From assembly GCA_022799115.1 (NCBI GenBank), contig JAAWNT010000020.1:1-35129 (forward strand): a stretch of 35,129 nucleotides of DNA, given 5' to 3'. The notes under the pieces are model-generated. The model saw only the letters and a program-made list of their open reading frames with translations, searched no databases and was not told where the DNA came from. This DNA comes from Clostridiales bacterium. GTDB taxonomy: Bacteria; Bacillota; Clostridia; Oscillospirales; Acutalibacteraceae. A program made the position numbers and the translations under genes. Shown here in pieces: positions 24,762 to 33,410 of this stretch. Positions within the stretch are counted from its first letter, which is position 1, and the number at the start of each line of letters is the position of its first letter.

Positions 24762-25647
24762 AATCGGCAGCCGGGACAGTCTTTTGGCTGTGGCCCAGAC
24801 CAAACTGGTGATGGAGCGTATTCAAAAGAGCCATCCGGAGTTGACGTTAGAACTGGTCACCATGAAAACCACGGGGGACCGTATCCTGAATCAAAGCCTC
24901 GAGCAGATCGGGGGAAAGGGATTGTTTGTCAAAGAACTTGACCTGGCCTTGCTGCATGGAAAAATTGACCTTGCCGTTCATAGTTTGAAGGACATGCCCA
25001 TGGAACTGCCGGAAGAATTGCCTTTTGCCGCTTTCTTTGAGCGAGGAGACCCCAGGGATGCATTGGTTCTCCCCTGCTCTTATGCCGCCGCGGAGAAACC
25101 GTTGCTTCCAAACAAAATTGGAAGCTCCAGCGCACGCCGCAGACTTCAGCTAAAACAGCTGTTTCAAACAGCCGAGGTGGCAAACGTGCGCGGCAATATT
25201 ATCACCCGCATTCAAAAGCTGGACGCCGGAGAATACGATGCACTTGTGTTAGCCGCCGCCGGATTGCAGCGCGCAGGGCTTACCCAACGGATCAGCCGCT
25301 ATTTCTCTACCGAGGAGATCATTCCCGCTGCGGGCCAGGGAATTCTGGCCGTTCAGTGCCGCAAACGCGAAACATTTCCTTTTTTAAACGATATCAATTG
25401 TCCTATCAGCACCGCCGCCGCTCTGGCGGAACGTGAGTTTGTACGAACCCTCAACGGCGGCTGCACCTCTCCAGTGGCCGCCTATGCGCAAATTCATGGA
25501 AACGAACTGCGGCTGACCGGACTTTATTACCGGGAAAATAAGGGAGACTTTTTCACCTCCCGTCTCGCCGGTTCGATGGATCAGGCAAGACAGTTGGGCT
25601 CCCGTTTGGCGGAAGCAATGAGTAAGGAGGCGGAGTTACGGCCATGA
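24745..25647 (+). CDS. hemC: Porphobilinogen deaminase (hydroxymethylbilane synthase)
   Basis: A 300-residue enzyme that joins four porphobilinogens into hydroxymethylbilane. Evidence: IKIGSRDSLLAVAQT at the start, IGGKGLFVKEL, AVHSLKDMP with catalytic Asp83, SSSARRRLQL, NVRGNIITRI, PAAGQGILAVQ, and LNGGCTSPVAAY with Cys240 for the dipyrromethane cofactor. Full family length. ATG follows GGGAGG by 8 bases, inside the end of hemA. It overlaps the next gene by 4 bases (ATGA), so translation is coupled through the cluster. Confidence 0.97.
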   Translation: MNRVIKIGSRDSLLAVAQTKLVMERIQKSHPELTLELVTMKTTGDRILNQSLEQIGGKGLFVKELDLALLHGKIDLAVHSLKDMPMELPEELPFAAFFERGDPRDALVLPCSYAAAEKPLLPNKIGSSSARRRLQLKQLFQTAEVANVRGNIITRIQKLDAGEYDALVLAAAGLQRAGLTQRISRYFSTEEIIPAAGQGILAVQCRKRETFPFLNDINCPISTAAALAEREFVRTLNGGCTSPVAAYAQIHGNELRLTGLYYRENKGDFFTSRLAGSMDQARQLGSRLAEAMSKEAELRP

Positions 25648-27152
25648 AACAAGGAAAAGTCGTTCTCATCGGCGCGGGTCCCGGCGACCCCGGATTGCTG
25701 ACTGTGAAGGGACGGCGCATCCTCTCTATTGCGGATACCGTAATCTACGACCGCTTGGTGGGTCCCGGTATTCTCAGCTTGATTCCTCCCAGTGCAGAAC
25801 GAATCGACGTGGGAAAGCAGTCGGGAAATCATCCGGTTCCGCAGCGGCAGATTAATCAGATCTTACTGGACCACGCCCTGAAAGGCCGTCTGGTGGTTCG
25901 TTTAAAGGGCGGTGACCCCTTTGTATTTGGCCGCGGCGGCGAGGAGCTCGATCTTCTGGAAAAAAACGGAATCCCTTTTGAGATTGTTCCTGGGATTACC
26001 TCAGCGATCGCAGCCCCGGCTTATGCTGGCATTCCAGTCACCCATCGGGAATATGCCTCCTCTTTACACATTATCACCGCCCATGGAAAGAACCCTGGGG
26101 ATTTTCTGGATTTTTCCGCTTTGGCCGCCTTACCGGGTACACTGGTCTTTTTGATGGGCGTCTCCTCCCTAACAACGATCTGCCGCGGCTTATTACAGGG
26201 AGGGCTAAAGCCCCAGACCCCCGCCTCCGTGGTGGAGCAAGGAACCTCTTCCATGCAAAGAACCATCATATCCACGTTGGAACAGCTACCGGAGCAGGCG
26301 CGAAATGCCGGGATCTGTTCGCCAGCCGTCATTGTGGTGGGAGAGGTCTGTGGATTGGCGCAACGATTCCATTGGGCTGATCGTCGGGTACTCAATGGGA
26401 TTCGAGTGCTCGTCACCCGACCTCGGAATCGGTCCTCCCGTCTGACGCAAATGCTCATGGATCTGGGCGCCGAGGTGATCGAATATCCCTGTATTCAAAC
26501 CATAGAGCGCCCCCTGACCCCGGAAACCAGGGAAGCGTTGTCTCATATTTCTCAATATTCCTGGGTGGTATTCACCAGCGCGGCGGGAGTCTCCGCTTTT
26601 TATCACGCGCTGATGGAGTGCGGTTTGGATTCCAGGGTTCTTTCCTCTTGCCGTTTCGCGGCAATTGGTCCCACCACTGCTCAGGCCCTCAAAAAGAAGG
26701 GGATATCCGCCGATTATATTCCCTCTGTTTATTGTTGCAGCGCCCTGGCCGAGGGGCTTTGCGCGTCGCTTTCTCCAGATGACCATGTGCTCATTCCAAG
26801 GGCCAGCGAGGGCAACCACATGCTGACAGATGTGATGCGCCAAAACCACGCAAGCTATACCGAGCTCCCTTTATACGATACGGAGTTAATCAATAACCAC
26901 ACCGTTTCTTTCGATGCGCTATGTGAAAAAGAACCGTGCTATGCGATTTTTACCAGCGCTTCCACCGTACGGGGATTCGCTGCGTCGCACCCTCATTGTT
27001 CCAAACTTCCGATTCGTGCGGTATGTATCGGTGAGCAAACCGCTTTGGAAGCCCAGGCGGCTGGACTTGCCTGTTATGTTGCAGAAGAGGCCACATTAGA
27101 CAGTGTGGTGGATTGTCTCTGCTCTATCGTTTCACGCGATTTCCTTCATTGA
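25644..27152 (+). CDS. cobA-hemD: Uroporphyrinogen-III C-methyltransferase fused to uroporphyrinogen-III synthase
   Basis: A 502-residue bifunctional protein. Residues 1 to about 245 are a SUMT/CobA methylase (uroporphyrinogen III to precorrin-2 with two SAM): VVLIGAGPGDPGLLTVKG (6-23), YDRLV, RLKGGDPFVFGRGGEE (86-101), VPGITSAIAAPAYAGIPVTH. Residues about 252-502 are HemD (hydroxymethylbilane to uroporphyrinogen III): RVLVTRPRNRSSRLTQML, then WVVFTSAAGVSAFY, AAIGPTTAQALKKKG and IFTSASTVRGF. The domain order follows pathway logic in reverse. This fusion is known in Clostridia. ATG overlaps the hemC stop. Confidence 0.95.
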   Translation: MKQGKVVLIGAGPGDPGLLTVKGRRILSIADTVIYDRLVGPGILSLIPPSAERIDVGKQSGNHPVPQRQINQILLDHALKGRLVVRLKGGDPFVFGRGGEELDLLEKNGIPFEIVPGITSAIAAPAYAGIPVTHREYASSLHIITAHGKNPGDFLDFSALAALPGTLVFLMGVSSLTTICRGLLQGGLKPQTPASVVEQGTSSMQRTIISTLEQLPEQARNAGICSPAVIVVGEVCGLAQRFHWADRRVLNGIRVLVTRPRNRSSRLTQMLMDLGAEVIEYPCIQTIERPLTPETREALSHISQYSWVVFTSAAGVSAFYHALMECGLDSRVLSSCRFAAIGPTTAQALKKKGISADYIPSVYCCSALAEGLCASLSPDDHVLIPRASEGNHMLTDVMRQNHASYTELPLYDTELINNHTVSFDALCEKEPCYAIFTSASTVRGFAASHPHCSKLPIRAVCIGEQTALEAQAAGLACYVAEEATLDSVVDCLCSIVSRDFLH

Positions 27153-27203
27153 TATACTACTTTCGTTCTAAACCCTAAAGACTTATAACCGGGAGGGATT
27201 CCA

Positions 27204-27716
27204 TTGGTAATTCGACAGGAACAAACCGATGATTATAAACTAGTTTACGATCTGATTGTTGAAGCGTTTGAAACAGCCGAACACAAGGATGGTAATGAGC
27301 AAGATTTGGTTGTCGCACTGCGGAAAAGCGCTGCGTTTCTCCCCAGTCTATCCTTAGTTGCGGAAATTGATGGGGAAATCGCAGGACACATCTTGTTCAC
27401 CAAGGCACAGGTTGGAACAAGAGAGGTTTTAGTTCTGGCTCCGCTGTCAGTCAGCCCTAAGTTTCAAGGGCAAGGGGTTGGAACCGCTTTAATCAAAGAA
27501 GGTCATAGGATTGCAAAGGAGTTCGGGTATCAATATTCATTGGTGTTGGGAAGTGAAACCTATTATCCACGGATGGGATATTTACCCGCAGACCAACTAG
27601 GTATCGAAATTCCAAAAGGGATTCCATCCCTCAATTTCATGGCTATCAAGTTACAAAAAGATGCGAAACCGCTCTGTGGCTCAGTTGTTTACGCAAAAGA
27701 GTTCGGATTACAATAG
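27204..27716 (+). CDS. GNAT N-acetyltransferase (YhbS-like)
   Basis: A 170-residue acetyl-CoA-dependent transferase: MVIRQEQTDDYKLVYDLIVE start, EIAGHILFTKAQV strand, LAPLSVSPKFQGQGVGTALI with the Q-x-x-G-x-G/A acetyl-CoA loop, and the YYPRMGYLPA segment typical of the YhbS/COG3153 group. The substrate is unknown. TTG start at 27204 has GGAGG 7 bases upstream. It lies 51 bases after cobA-hemD on the same strand but has no link to tetrapyrrole synthesis, and a 390-base spacer with a terminator follows it. It looks like a later insertion into the cluster. Confidence 0.88.
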   Translation: MVIRQEQTDDYKLVYDLIVEAFETAEHKDGNEQDLVVALRKSAAFLPSLSLVAEIDGEIAGHILFTKAQVGTREVLVLAPLSVSPKFQGQGVGTALIKEGHRIAKEFGYQYSLVLGSETYYPRMGYLPADQLGIEIPKGIPSLNFMAIKLQKDAKPLCGSVVYAKEFGLQ

Positions 27717-28103
27717 GATCCATTCCCCCTTGATAAAGCTTCTTTTGCAGCAAATGTTTCAGAACGATTCCTTATTGATCCACAGGCCGCTTCTGGTCCG
27801 GCTGGTTGAAGGGGAATTGGAACCGTATCTTTTCTGCTTTTTTCTTCCCCTATTTTGCAGCTTGGTACGTTATATCGGGAGGCGACGGATTTCTGTTGTT
27901 TTTTCGTAAGCTGGACCAAACCAGGAATCTTCTTTCACGGGATAACTTAAAGTAGAATTCCTTATTTCTCCTCTTTTAATTTGCATGGTCTCATGAAAAA
28001 GAAGCCGCTGCTTTTTTGTTTATCCCATTCTGATTGCATCTACCTGGAAGAACCCTTGATGGGTAAGACTTCCATGATTCTTATGAAAGGCAGGTAAACC
28101 GCT
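27717..28103. other. Spacer between the GNAT gene and hemB
   Basis: About 390 bases without a supported gene, holding a terminator hairpin at 27996-28018. A plus-strand frame near 27730-27808 reads LDKASFAANVSERFLIDPQA before a stop and could be a gene remnant or chance. I see no clear promoter for hemB here. Confidence 0.45.
27996..28018 (+). terminator. Terminator before hemB
   Basis: AAAAGAAGC pairs with GCTTTTTT (one G-U pair, 4-base loop), ending in a T-run. If active it cuts hemB-hemL-cbiX off from the hemA transcript. Confidence 0.5.
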
Positions 28104-29087
28104 ATGGAACTACTTATTCGCCCCAGGAGGCTTCGGGGAAATCCCGCCCTTCGTAGTATGGTGCGAGAAACCCGGGTTTCCCCTTCCTCGCTGATCTATC
28201 CCCTTTTTGTCCGGGAGGGACAGGGAGTCATAGAGGATATTCCCTCTTTGGAGGGACAAAAGCGATACAGCCCGGACACGCTGCCCTTTGAATTGGAGCA
28301 GGTATGCAAAGCGGGCGTAAACAGCGTTATGTTGTTCGGCATCCCAACTCAAAAGGACGAGCAAGGCAGCGGCGCCTGGTCGGAACATGGTGTGGTACAG
28401 CAGGCTCTGCAAATTGCTAAACGCGAATTTCCTCATTTGTACATGATTACCGACGTGTGCCTGTGCGAGTATACCTCTCATGGGCACTGCGGCATTCTGT
28501 GTGGAGATCGGGTGGACAACGACCGCACTCTTCCTCTGCTGGCCAAAACCGCGCTGTCCCATGTGCAGGCGGGGGCCGATATGGTGGCACCTTCCGATAT
28601 GATGGACGGACGTGTGGGGGCCATTCGCGCTCTTTTGGATCAAAACGGACATGAAGACATCCCCATCCTCTCCTATGCGGTGAAATATGCCTCCGCCTTT
28701 TACGGCCCTTTCCGGGAGGCGGCCGGTTCCGCGCCGGCATTTGGAAACCGAAAGGGATATCAGATGGATTACCACAACCGGAAAGAGGCGGTCAAAGAAG
28801 CGGCTTTGGATGTGAAACAGGGCGCGGACATGCTTATGGTCAAGCCGGCTCTCAGTTATTTGGACGTGGTGAGGGAGATTTCCTCGACGTTTTCCCTGCC
28901 TACGGCCGCCTACAGCGTCAGCGGGGAGTACGCTATGATTAAAGCGGCCGCCAAGGCCGGGCTTGCGGATGAGATTGGCCTGATCTGTGAAACCGCAGTG
29001 GGCGTGTTTCGCGCCGGGGCGGATGTACTAATCACCTATTTTGCCAAGGAACTTGCACAATGGATGCAGGAAGGAAGGATCGGCTAA
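28104..29087 (+). CDS. hemB: Delta-aminolevulinic acid dehydratase (porphobilinogen synthase)
   Basis: A 327-residue enzyme that condenses two 5-aminolevulinates to porphobilinogen. It has the zinc-type active site DVCLCEYTSHGHCG with Cys119, Cys121 and Cys129, and both Schiff-base lysines, Lys194 in YAVKYASAFYGPFR and Lys247 in MLMVKPALSYLD. PLFVREGQG and VAPSDMMDGRVGAIR are also diagnostic. ATG with an AGG box 9 bases upstream. It overlaps the next gene as TAATG. Confidence 0.98.
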   Translation: MELLIRPRRLRGNPALRSMVRETRVSPSSLIYPLFVREGQGVIEDIPSLEGQKRYSPDTLPFELEQVCKAGVNSVMLFGIPTQKDEQGSGAWSEHGVVQQALQIAKREFPHLYMITDVCLCEYTSHGHCGILCGDRVDNDRTLPLLAKTALSHVQAGADMVAPSDMMDGRVGAIRALLDQNGHEDIPILSYAVKYASAFYGPFREAAGSAPAFGNRKGYQMDYHNRKEAVKEAALDVKQGADMLMVKPALSYLDVVREISSTFSLPTAAYSVSGEYAMIKAAAKAGLADEIGLICETAVGVFRAGADVLITYFAKELAQWMQEGRIG

Positions 29088-30373
29088 TGACGCAATCGGA
29101 ACACCTGTTTAAACGGGCAAAGCAATTCATTCCCGGAGGAGTCAACTCCCCGGTGCGAGCCTATCAATCGGTAGGGGGAACTCCCCCTTTTATCGCTAAA
29201 GCGGAGGGAGCAACTCTCATCGACGAGGACGGCAATCATTACTTGGACTACGTCAACTCCTGGGGACCCATTCTGTTGGGTCATAACCATCCGGAAATCA
29301 TCGGAGCGGTGACACAGGCTGTTCAAAAGGGATTAAGTTTTGGGGCCGCCACACGGGCCGAAGCCGAGATGGCCGAGCTGATGTGTTCCTTGGTTCCCTC
29401 CCTGGAAATGGTCCGCATGGTTAATTCCGGCACCGAGGCGGTGATGAGCGCCATCCGGGCCGCACGCGGGTATACCGGACGGGATAAGATCATCAAGTTT
29501 GAAGGATGTTATCACGGACACAGCGACGGGCTGCTGGTGAAGGCGGGTTCCGGGTTGATGACCCAGGGCGTACCTTCCAGCGCGGGAGTTCCCCAAGGAT
29601 GTACGCTGGATACGTTGACCGCCTCTTACAATGATTTACACAGCGTCCGGCAATTGCTGGAACGTTATCCGAATCAGGTGGCCGCCGTGATTGTGGAGCC
29701 GGTTGCGGCCAATATGGGGGTAGTGGAACCGGCAGAAGGGTTTCTTTCCGGACTTCGTAACCTGTGCGACCGGTATGGAACCGTTTTGATCTTTGATGAA
29801 GTCATCACGGGGTTTCGGCTTGGGATCGATGGAGCCCAGGGATATTACGGCGTTCAGCCGGATTTGACCACATTCGGTAAGGTGATCGGCGCAGGCATGC
29901 CTGTGGGAGCCTATGGAGGAAAACGGGAGATCATGCAGATGGTCTCCCCCTGCGGCCCCGTTTATCAAGCGGGAACCCTCAGCGGAAATCCGGTGGCTAT
30001 GGCCGCCGGACTGTGCCAGCTCACCCTGCTGCACGACCATCCGGAGATTTATGATGCCATCAACCGTTTGGGCAAGCTGCTGCGCCAGGGGCTTAGGGAC
30101 ATTATAACCCGGGCCAAGGCGCCTTGCTGTGTAACCGGAGTGGGTTCCCTGTGCTGTCTCTTTTTTACCCCGGGTCCTGTTACCGACTATTCATGCGCCC
30201 AGCGCTGTGATACCGGCGAGTTCGGCCGGTATTTTCACCACATGCTGTCGGGCGGGTATTATCTCGCACCCTCTCAATTTGAGGCTATGTTCCTCTCCTT
30301 TTCCCATACCGAGCAAATGATTCGGGACACCCTGTCACACGCGGCGGAATTTTTCCTGCGGGGGGATCAATAG
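29087..30373 (+). CDS. hemL: Glutamate-1-semialdehyde 2,1-aminomutase
   Basis: A 428-residue PLP enzyme that turns glutamate-1-semialdehyde into 5-aminolevulinate, the step after HemA. Motifs: FIPGGVNSPVRAYQSVGG (14-31), MVNSGTEAVMSAIRAARG, YHGHSDGLLVKAGSG, LIFDEVITGFRLG and TTFGKVIGAGMPVGAYGG with the PLP Lys265. ATG at 29087 follows AAGGA by 7 bases and begins MTQSEHLFKRA. A longer frame start lies within hemB and is rejected. It is followed 1 base later by cbiX. Confidence 0.98.
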   Translation: MTQSEHLFKRAKQFIPGGVNSPVRAYQSVGGTPPFIAKAEGATLIDEDGNHYLDYVNSWGPILLGHNHPEIIGAVTQAVQKGLSFGAATRAEAEMAELMCSLVPSLEMVRMVNSGTEAVMSAIRAARGYTGRDKIIKFEGCYHGHSDGLLVKAGSGLMTQGVPSSAGVPQGCTLDTLTASYNDLHSVRQLLERYPNQVAAVIVEPVAANMGVVEPAEGFLSGLRNLCDRYGTVLIFDEVITGFRLGIDGAQGYYGVQPDLTTFGKVIGAGMPVGAYGGKREIMQMVSPCGPVYQAGTLSGNPVAMAAGLCQLTLLHDHPEIYDAINRLGKLLRQGLRDIITRAKAPCCVTGVGSLCCLFFTPGPVTDYSCAQRCDTGEFGRYFHHMLSGGYYLAPSQFEAMFLSFSHTEQMIRDTLSHAAEFFLRGDQ

Positions 30374-30374
30374 T

Positions 30375-30740
30375 ATGTTGGCTATTCTTCTGCTTTCCCA
30401 TGGCAGCCGGAATCTTGCTCAACGCCGCCAAATGGACACGGTGGTGAAGGGCATGCGGGAAAGATTCCCCCACAACGTCCTGGAAACCTGCTCGTTGCAA
30501 TTTGGAAAGGAATCACTTTTATCTTGTCTAACACGACTGGCAAACACTGACGCCGACAAAATTGTGATTGTTCCCTGTTTTCTGTTCGACGGAATCCACA
30601 CGCAAAAAAACATCCCGGAACTTGTGGAACATTTTCAACAGGTATTCCCCAACATTACTGTGGAGATTACCGATGTCTTTGGAACCGACCATCGGATTCT
30701 TGATATTATTTCAGAAAAGATTACAAAAATCATCCCATAA
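30375..30740 (+). CDS. cbiX: Short CbiX-type sirohydrochlorin chelatase
   Basis: A 121-residue protein with the class II chelatase fold in its short, single-domain form. It inserts cobalt or iron into sirohydrochlorin. The two metal-handling histidines are His9 in LLLSHGSRN and His75 in DGIHTQKNI, at the positions expected for CbiX-S. The VPCFLFDGIHT segment is diagnostic. It starts 1 base after hemL and ends the tetrapyrrole cluster. Since the Met8 part of HemA is short, this gene is the likely chelatase (inference). Whether Fe (siroheme) or Co (cobalamin) is inserted cannot be told from sequence. Confidence 0.92.
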   Translation: MLAILLLSHGSRNLAQRRQMDTVVKGMRERFPHNVLETCSLQFGKESLLSCLTRLANTDADKIVIVPCFLFDGIHTQKNIPELVEHFQQVFPNITVEITDVFGTDHRILDIISEKITKIIP

Positions 30741-30807
30741 TTAGAATCTCTTTGTTCTTTGACCTCTTTCTTTCTTAAATTTTTTTCAACTTTTCAACAG
30801 ATACCGA

Positions 30808-30836
30808 TTGACATTTTCTGGTAAATACTGTATCAT
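30808..30836 (+). promoter_or_regulatory. Strong promoter for the DUF6514-like gene
   Basis: A perfect TTGACA (30808-30813), a 17-base spacer and TATCAT (30831-30836). A 9-base direct repeat CTGGTAAAT occurs in the spacer (30818-30826) and again after the start site (30844-30852). Confidence 0.75.
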
Positions 30837-30883
30837 TATGCCACTGGTAAATCTTGTAAATTTATTAAAAGAAGGGTTTCATT

Positions 30884-31090
30884 GTGAACATTGAGTATTG
30901 TTTAATGGAAAAAGAGATGGAAGGCTATAAAGCATACGGGATTGCAGCAATCCAAGAACAAACGGTGGCCGATTATGTATCCGATATATCCATCGACAAG
31001 GAGATGGTAAAAAACATGGTTGTTCTCTTTAATCGCAATCAACTTTGCCTGGAACATTTCCGCGACGTCATTTTGGATTTGATCAGCTGA
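30884..31090 (+). CDS. Small protein, DUF6514-like
   Basis: A 68-residue acidic protein, MNIEYCLMEKEMEGYKAYGI then a helical C-terminus with NQLCLEHFRDVILDLIS. The pattern (short beta N-half with YGI, then DISIDKEMVKNMVVLFNRNQL) matches my memory of the DUF6514 family of Clostridia, function unknown. No membrane segment or Cys motif. GTG at 30884 has AAGGG 7 bases upstream. It has its own strong promoter and is monocistronic, close to the sporulation operon on the opposite strand. Confidence 0.7.
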   Translation: MNIEYCLMEKEMEGYKAYGIAAIQEQTVADYVSDISIDKEMVKNMVVLFNRNQLCLEHFRDVILDLIS

Positions 31091-31250
31091 GCAAAGGATT
31101 TATTCTTTGTCTGGGGAAACAGTAAAGGAAACAATTCGCGTTTGGCGCTTTTTTAGAGAGCCACTGATTCTTCAAGTTCCCAGGGGGCGCCCGGCTGATT
31201 GCTATTGGGGGATGGCAATTGCTGGGTTGAAAGTTCGTGACCATGCATGC

Positions 31251-31292
31251 AAAAACCGCAGGAGCTCACATGGAGCAAACCTGCGGTTTTTT
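31251..31292. terminator. Bidirectional terminator between the DUF6514-like gene and sigE
   Basis: AAAAACCGCAGG (31251-31262) pairs perfectly with CCTGCGGTTTTT (31280-31291) across a 17-base loop, with T-runs on both strands. Confidence 0.9.
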
Positions 31293-31375
31293 GATTCTAT
31301 TCCCTTTCAGCTCAACAGAGAAACCAAATTTCATTATTTTCTTCTGTGCGGACACGCCTGCCTCTCCACGCCCTT

Positions 31376-32101
31376 TTATCCCACCCGTTCCAGATCTTTT
31401 TTTAACCGTTCAATGATACGCTTTTCCAGCCGGGAAATATAGGATTGGGAAATTCCCAGGGAATCGGCCACCTCTTTTTGTGTGTGCTCCTTGTTCCCTG
31501 CCAACCCAAACCGCAGCTCCATGATGCTGCGTTCTCTGGGAGACAGCTTGGAAACCGCTTGCAGGAGGAGATTGCATTCCACTTCCTGCTCAATGCCCCG
31601 GTTGACAATGTCTTTGTCGCTTCCCAACACATCAGAAAGCAATAATTCGTTCCCGTCCCAATCCACATTAAGAGGTTCGTCAATAGACACCTCATTTTTC
31701 AGTTGAGAGCTTTTGCGAAGAAACATCAGAATTTCATTTTCAATGCAACGGGACGCATAGGTAGCCAGCTTTATATTGCGCTCCGGGCAAAAGGTGTTGA
31801 CCGCCTTAATCAACCCAATGGTTCCAATGGAGATCAAATCCTCCACACTGGCCCCATTGGAATCAAACTTTTTGGCGATGTATACCACTAACCGGAGATT
31901 ATGGGTAATCAGAGGTTCCCGGGCATTTTTCTTGCCCTCAGCGATGTTCTTCATCACCTCCGCCTCCTGGGACGGCGTTAAGGGCGCCGGAAGAGTTTCC
32001 GGACCATTAATATAAAAGATTCCTTCCGACTGTCTCCATCCCAGAAGCAGCCGGCAGATACGGCTTCTAAGCTTGGCAAACCACCTTTTTATGTACAGCA
32101 T
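31376..32101 (-). CDS. sigE: Sporulation sigma factor E precursor
   Basis: A 241-residue pro-sigma-E, the early mother-cell sigma factor. The first 28 or so residues ([20 protein letters not shown]) are the amphipathic, membrane-binding pro-sequence removed by SpoIIGA. Mature protein has [17 protein letters not shown], region 2 with [30 protein letters not shown] and [16 protein letters not shown], and region 4 with [13 protein letters not shown] and [17 protein letters not shown] at 32101 has AAGGGAG 8 bases upstream. The GTG at 32110 overlaps that box. It follows spoIIGA by 14 bases. Confidence 0.97.
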   Translation of the reverse strand: MLYIKRWFAKLRSRICRLLLGWRQSEGIFYINGPETLPAPLTPSQEAEVMKNIAEGKKNAREPLITHNLRLVVYIAKKFDSNGASVEDLISIGTIGLIKAVNTFCPERNIKLATYASRCIENEILMFLRKSSQLKNEVSIDEPLNVDWDGNELLLSDVLGSDKDIVNRGIEQEVECNLLLQAVSKLSPRERSIMELRFGLAGNKEHTQKEVADSLGISQSYISRLEKRIIERLKKDLERVG

Positions 32102-32115
32102 GATTTCCACTCCCT

Positions 32116-32994
32116 TTATGGTATTAACTGCGGGTTGAGCAACGCGGCGTATTCGCCATGAAACATCCCGCTTTCACAAACCGCGACATATGCGTCTTTT
32201 TTTTGCCGTATCTTTCCGCTGATGATCTCGATATAATCGGGACGAAATGCGGGCAGTACCCCTTCTCCAGACACGGCCTGAAAAGGTACCATCCGGCATT
32301 TCGCCTGCCAAGGGTTCGGCGTGGAAATCATGCCGCCTGCCGCCACCAGATTGGGGGTAAACAGGAGCTTAGCCTCATCGGGAAGCGCCTCCTGGACAGC
32401 CTGATATTCGGCCACCAGGGCGGGCACATGAGAAAACGGCTCCACCAATGTGTTGCCGGTGTCCACCTTGGCCTGAAAGCTTACGGCTCGCTCTCCCAGG
32501 TGCACCACCACCTGATAAAGAAGGTCCTTAGACGCTCCCTGGCCGGTAAGCCTGTGAATGATCCGAACAATAAAATAGCAGATCAAGGTGGCCATCACCA
32601 GCAGCATCGGAGAGACATTGAAATATACAATCCCATTGTTGAGCGCAAGGCCTTTGGGCGCGGCAAAATACCACAGGGCCGCCATAATACCTGCAAATGC
32701 AAAATTCATGGCGTAAAAGCACGCGGATGTTTTCAAAAAAACACGCGGAGATCGAAACCCAAAGGCGGCCAGAATAATGGTAAAGGACATGAGAAGCTTG
32801 ATGATGATATTAAACAGGAAGTGCAGCTCTGGCAAAAGCATATATAGGGAATAAAGCGCGCCTAAGGATGCCGCCAAGATCAGGCGGGATCGTTTCACCG
32901 ACATGGAAAAGAATCTTGCCGTGCCCAGCAGGAGAAAGTAGTTGACAAACAGGTTGACTGCCACCAGAACATCCACATAGATGACTTGTTTCAT
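32116..32994 (-). CDS. spoIIGA: Sigma-E processing peptidase SpoIIGA
   Basis: A 292-residue protein with five hydrophobic segments in residues 1-150, then a soluble aspartic-protease-like domain with the catalytic DTG at 178-180 ([17 protein letters not shown]). At the forespore septum it cleaves the pro-sequence of sigma-E after the SpoIIR signal. The gene order spoIIGA-sigE is conserved in spore formers. ATG has GGAGG 5 bases upstream. Confidence 0.95.
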   Translation of the reverse strand: MKQVIYVDVLVAVNLFVNYFLLLGTARFFSMSVKRSRLILAASLGALYSLYMLLPELHFLFNIIIKLLMSFTIILAAFGFRSPRVFLKTSACFYAMNFAFAGIMAALWYFAAPKGLALNNGIVYFNVSPMLLVMATLICYFIVRIIHRLTGQGASKDLLYQVVVHLGERAVSFQAKVDTGNTLVEPFSHVPALVAEYQAVQEALPDEAKLLFTPNLVAAGGMISTPNPWQAKCRMVPFQAVSGEGVLPAFRPDYIEIISGKIRQKKDAYVAVCESGMFHGEYAALLNPQLIP

Positions 32995-33026
32995 GCTTTC
33001 CTCCCGTCCGATCGCTTGATAAAATT

Positions 33027-33059
33027 ATTATCCCACCCCTTGGGCAATATTTCTGTCAG
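33027..33059 (-). promoter_or_regulatory. Candidate spoIIG promoter with a long spacer
   Basis: On the minus strand CTGACA (33059-33054) and GATAAT (33032-33027) are 21 bases apart. B. subtilis spoIIG uses a similarly overlong spacer with Spo0A activation. The -35 lies in a small palindrome TTCTG-A-CAGAA. No convincing Spo0A box was found. Confidence 0.4.
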
Positions 33060-33080
33060 AAATTGTACGCCATAAATAAG

Positions 33081-33120
33081 AAAATCCCTCCGCCGGTCGG
33101 GGCCCGGTTGGAGGGATTTT
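33081..33120 (-). terminator. Terminator after the coat genes
   Basis: AAAATCCCTCC (33081-33091) and GGAGGGATTTT (33110-33120) form a perfect 11-bp stem with a GC-rich loop. On the minus strand it ends in TTTTCTTATTT, just after the CotF-like gene. Confidence 0.85.
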
Positions 33121-33136
33121 CGCGATTCTCATTCGT

Positions 33137-33397
33137 TTAGTTTTGATATTTTTGTTTGGCCTGGTCAATTTTCTGTTGCTCTGCGGACTCGATTTGATAC
33201 CAACCGCGCTTTTGAAGCTCAGAAAACACATCCGCCTGCATCTGATGCTCTTCGTTCAATAGGGTAAGAAACTCATCACGCACCGAGGGAGCGCAACATT
33301 CATTGGCGTAGGTGTTATAGGTAGCCGTGATCTGTTTTTGTGAGCTTAGAACATCATTCATGATCTCCTTTTCCGACATATCCCCATTTTGATTCAT
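33137..33397 (-). CDS. CotF-family spore coat protein
   Basis: An 86-residue helical protein: EKEIMNDVLSSQKQITATYN, YANECCAPSVRDEFLTLL, NEEHQMQADVFSELQKRGWY. This is the CotF-type coat protein pattern, a ferritin-like helical bundle, ending QIESAEQQKIDQAKQKYQ. ATG has AGGAGG 9 bases upstream. It follows the 61-residue gene by 13 bases, so both are one operon with a terminator after it. Confidence 0.88.
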   Translation of the reverse strand: MNQNGDMSEKEIMNDVLSSQKQITATYNTYANECCAPSVRDEFLTLLNEEHQMQADVFSELQKRGWYQIESAEQQKIDQAKQKYQN

Positions 33398-33410
33398 TTA
33401 ACGATTCCTC

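Noticed and set aside
31107-31442. A 111-codon plus-strand frame after the DUF6514-like gene
   Set aside because: It contains a perfect terminator stem in its middle and runs into the end of sigE.
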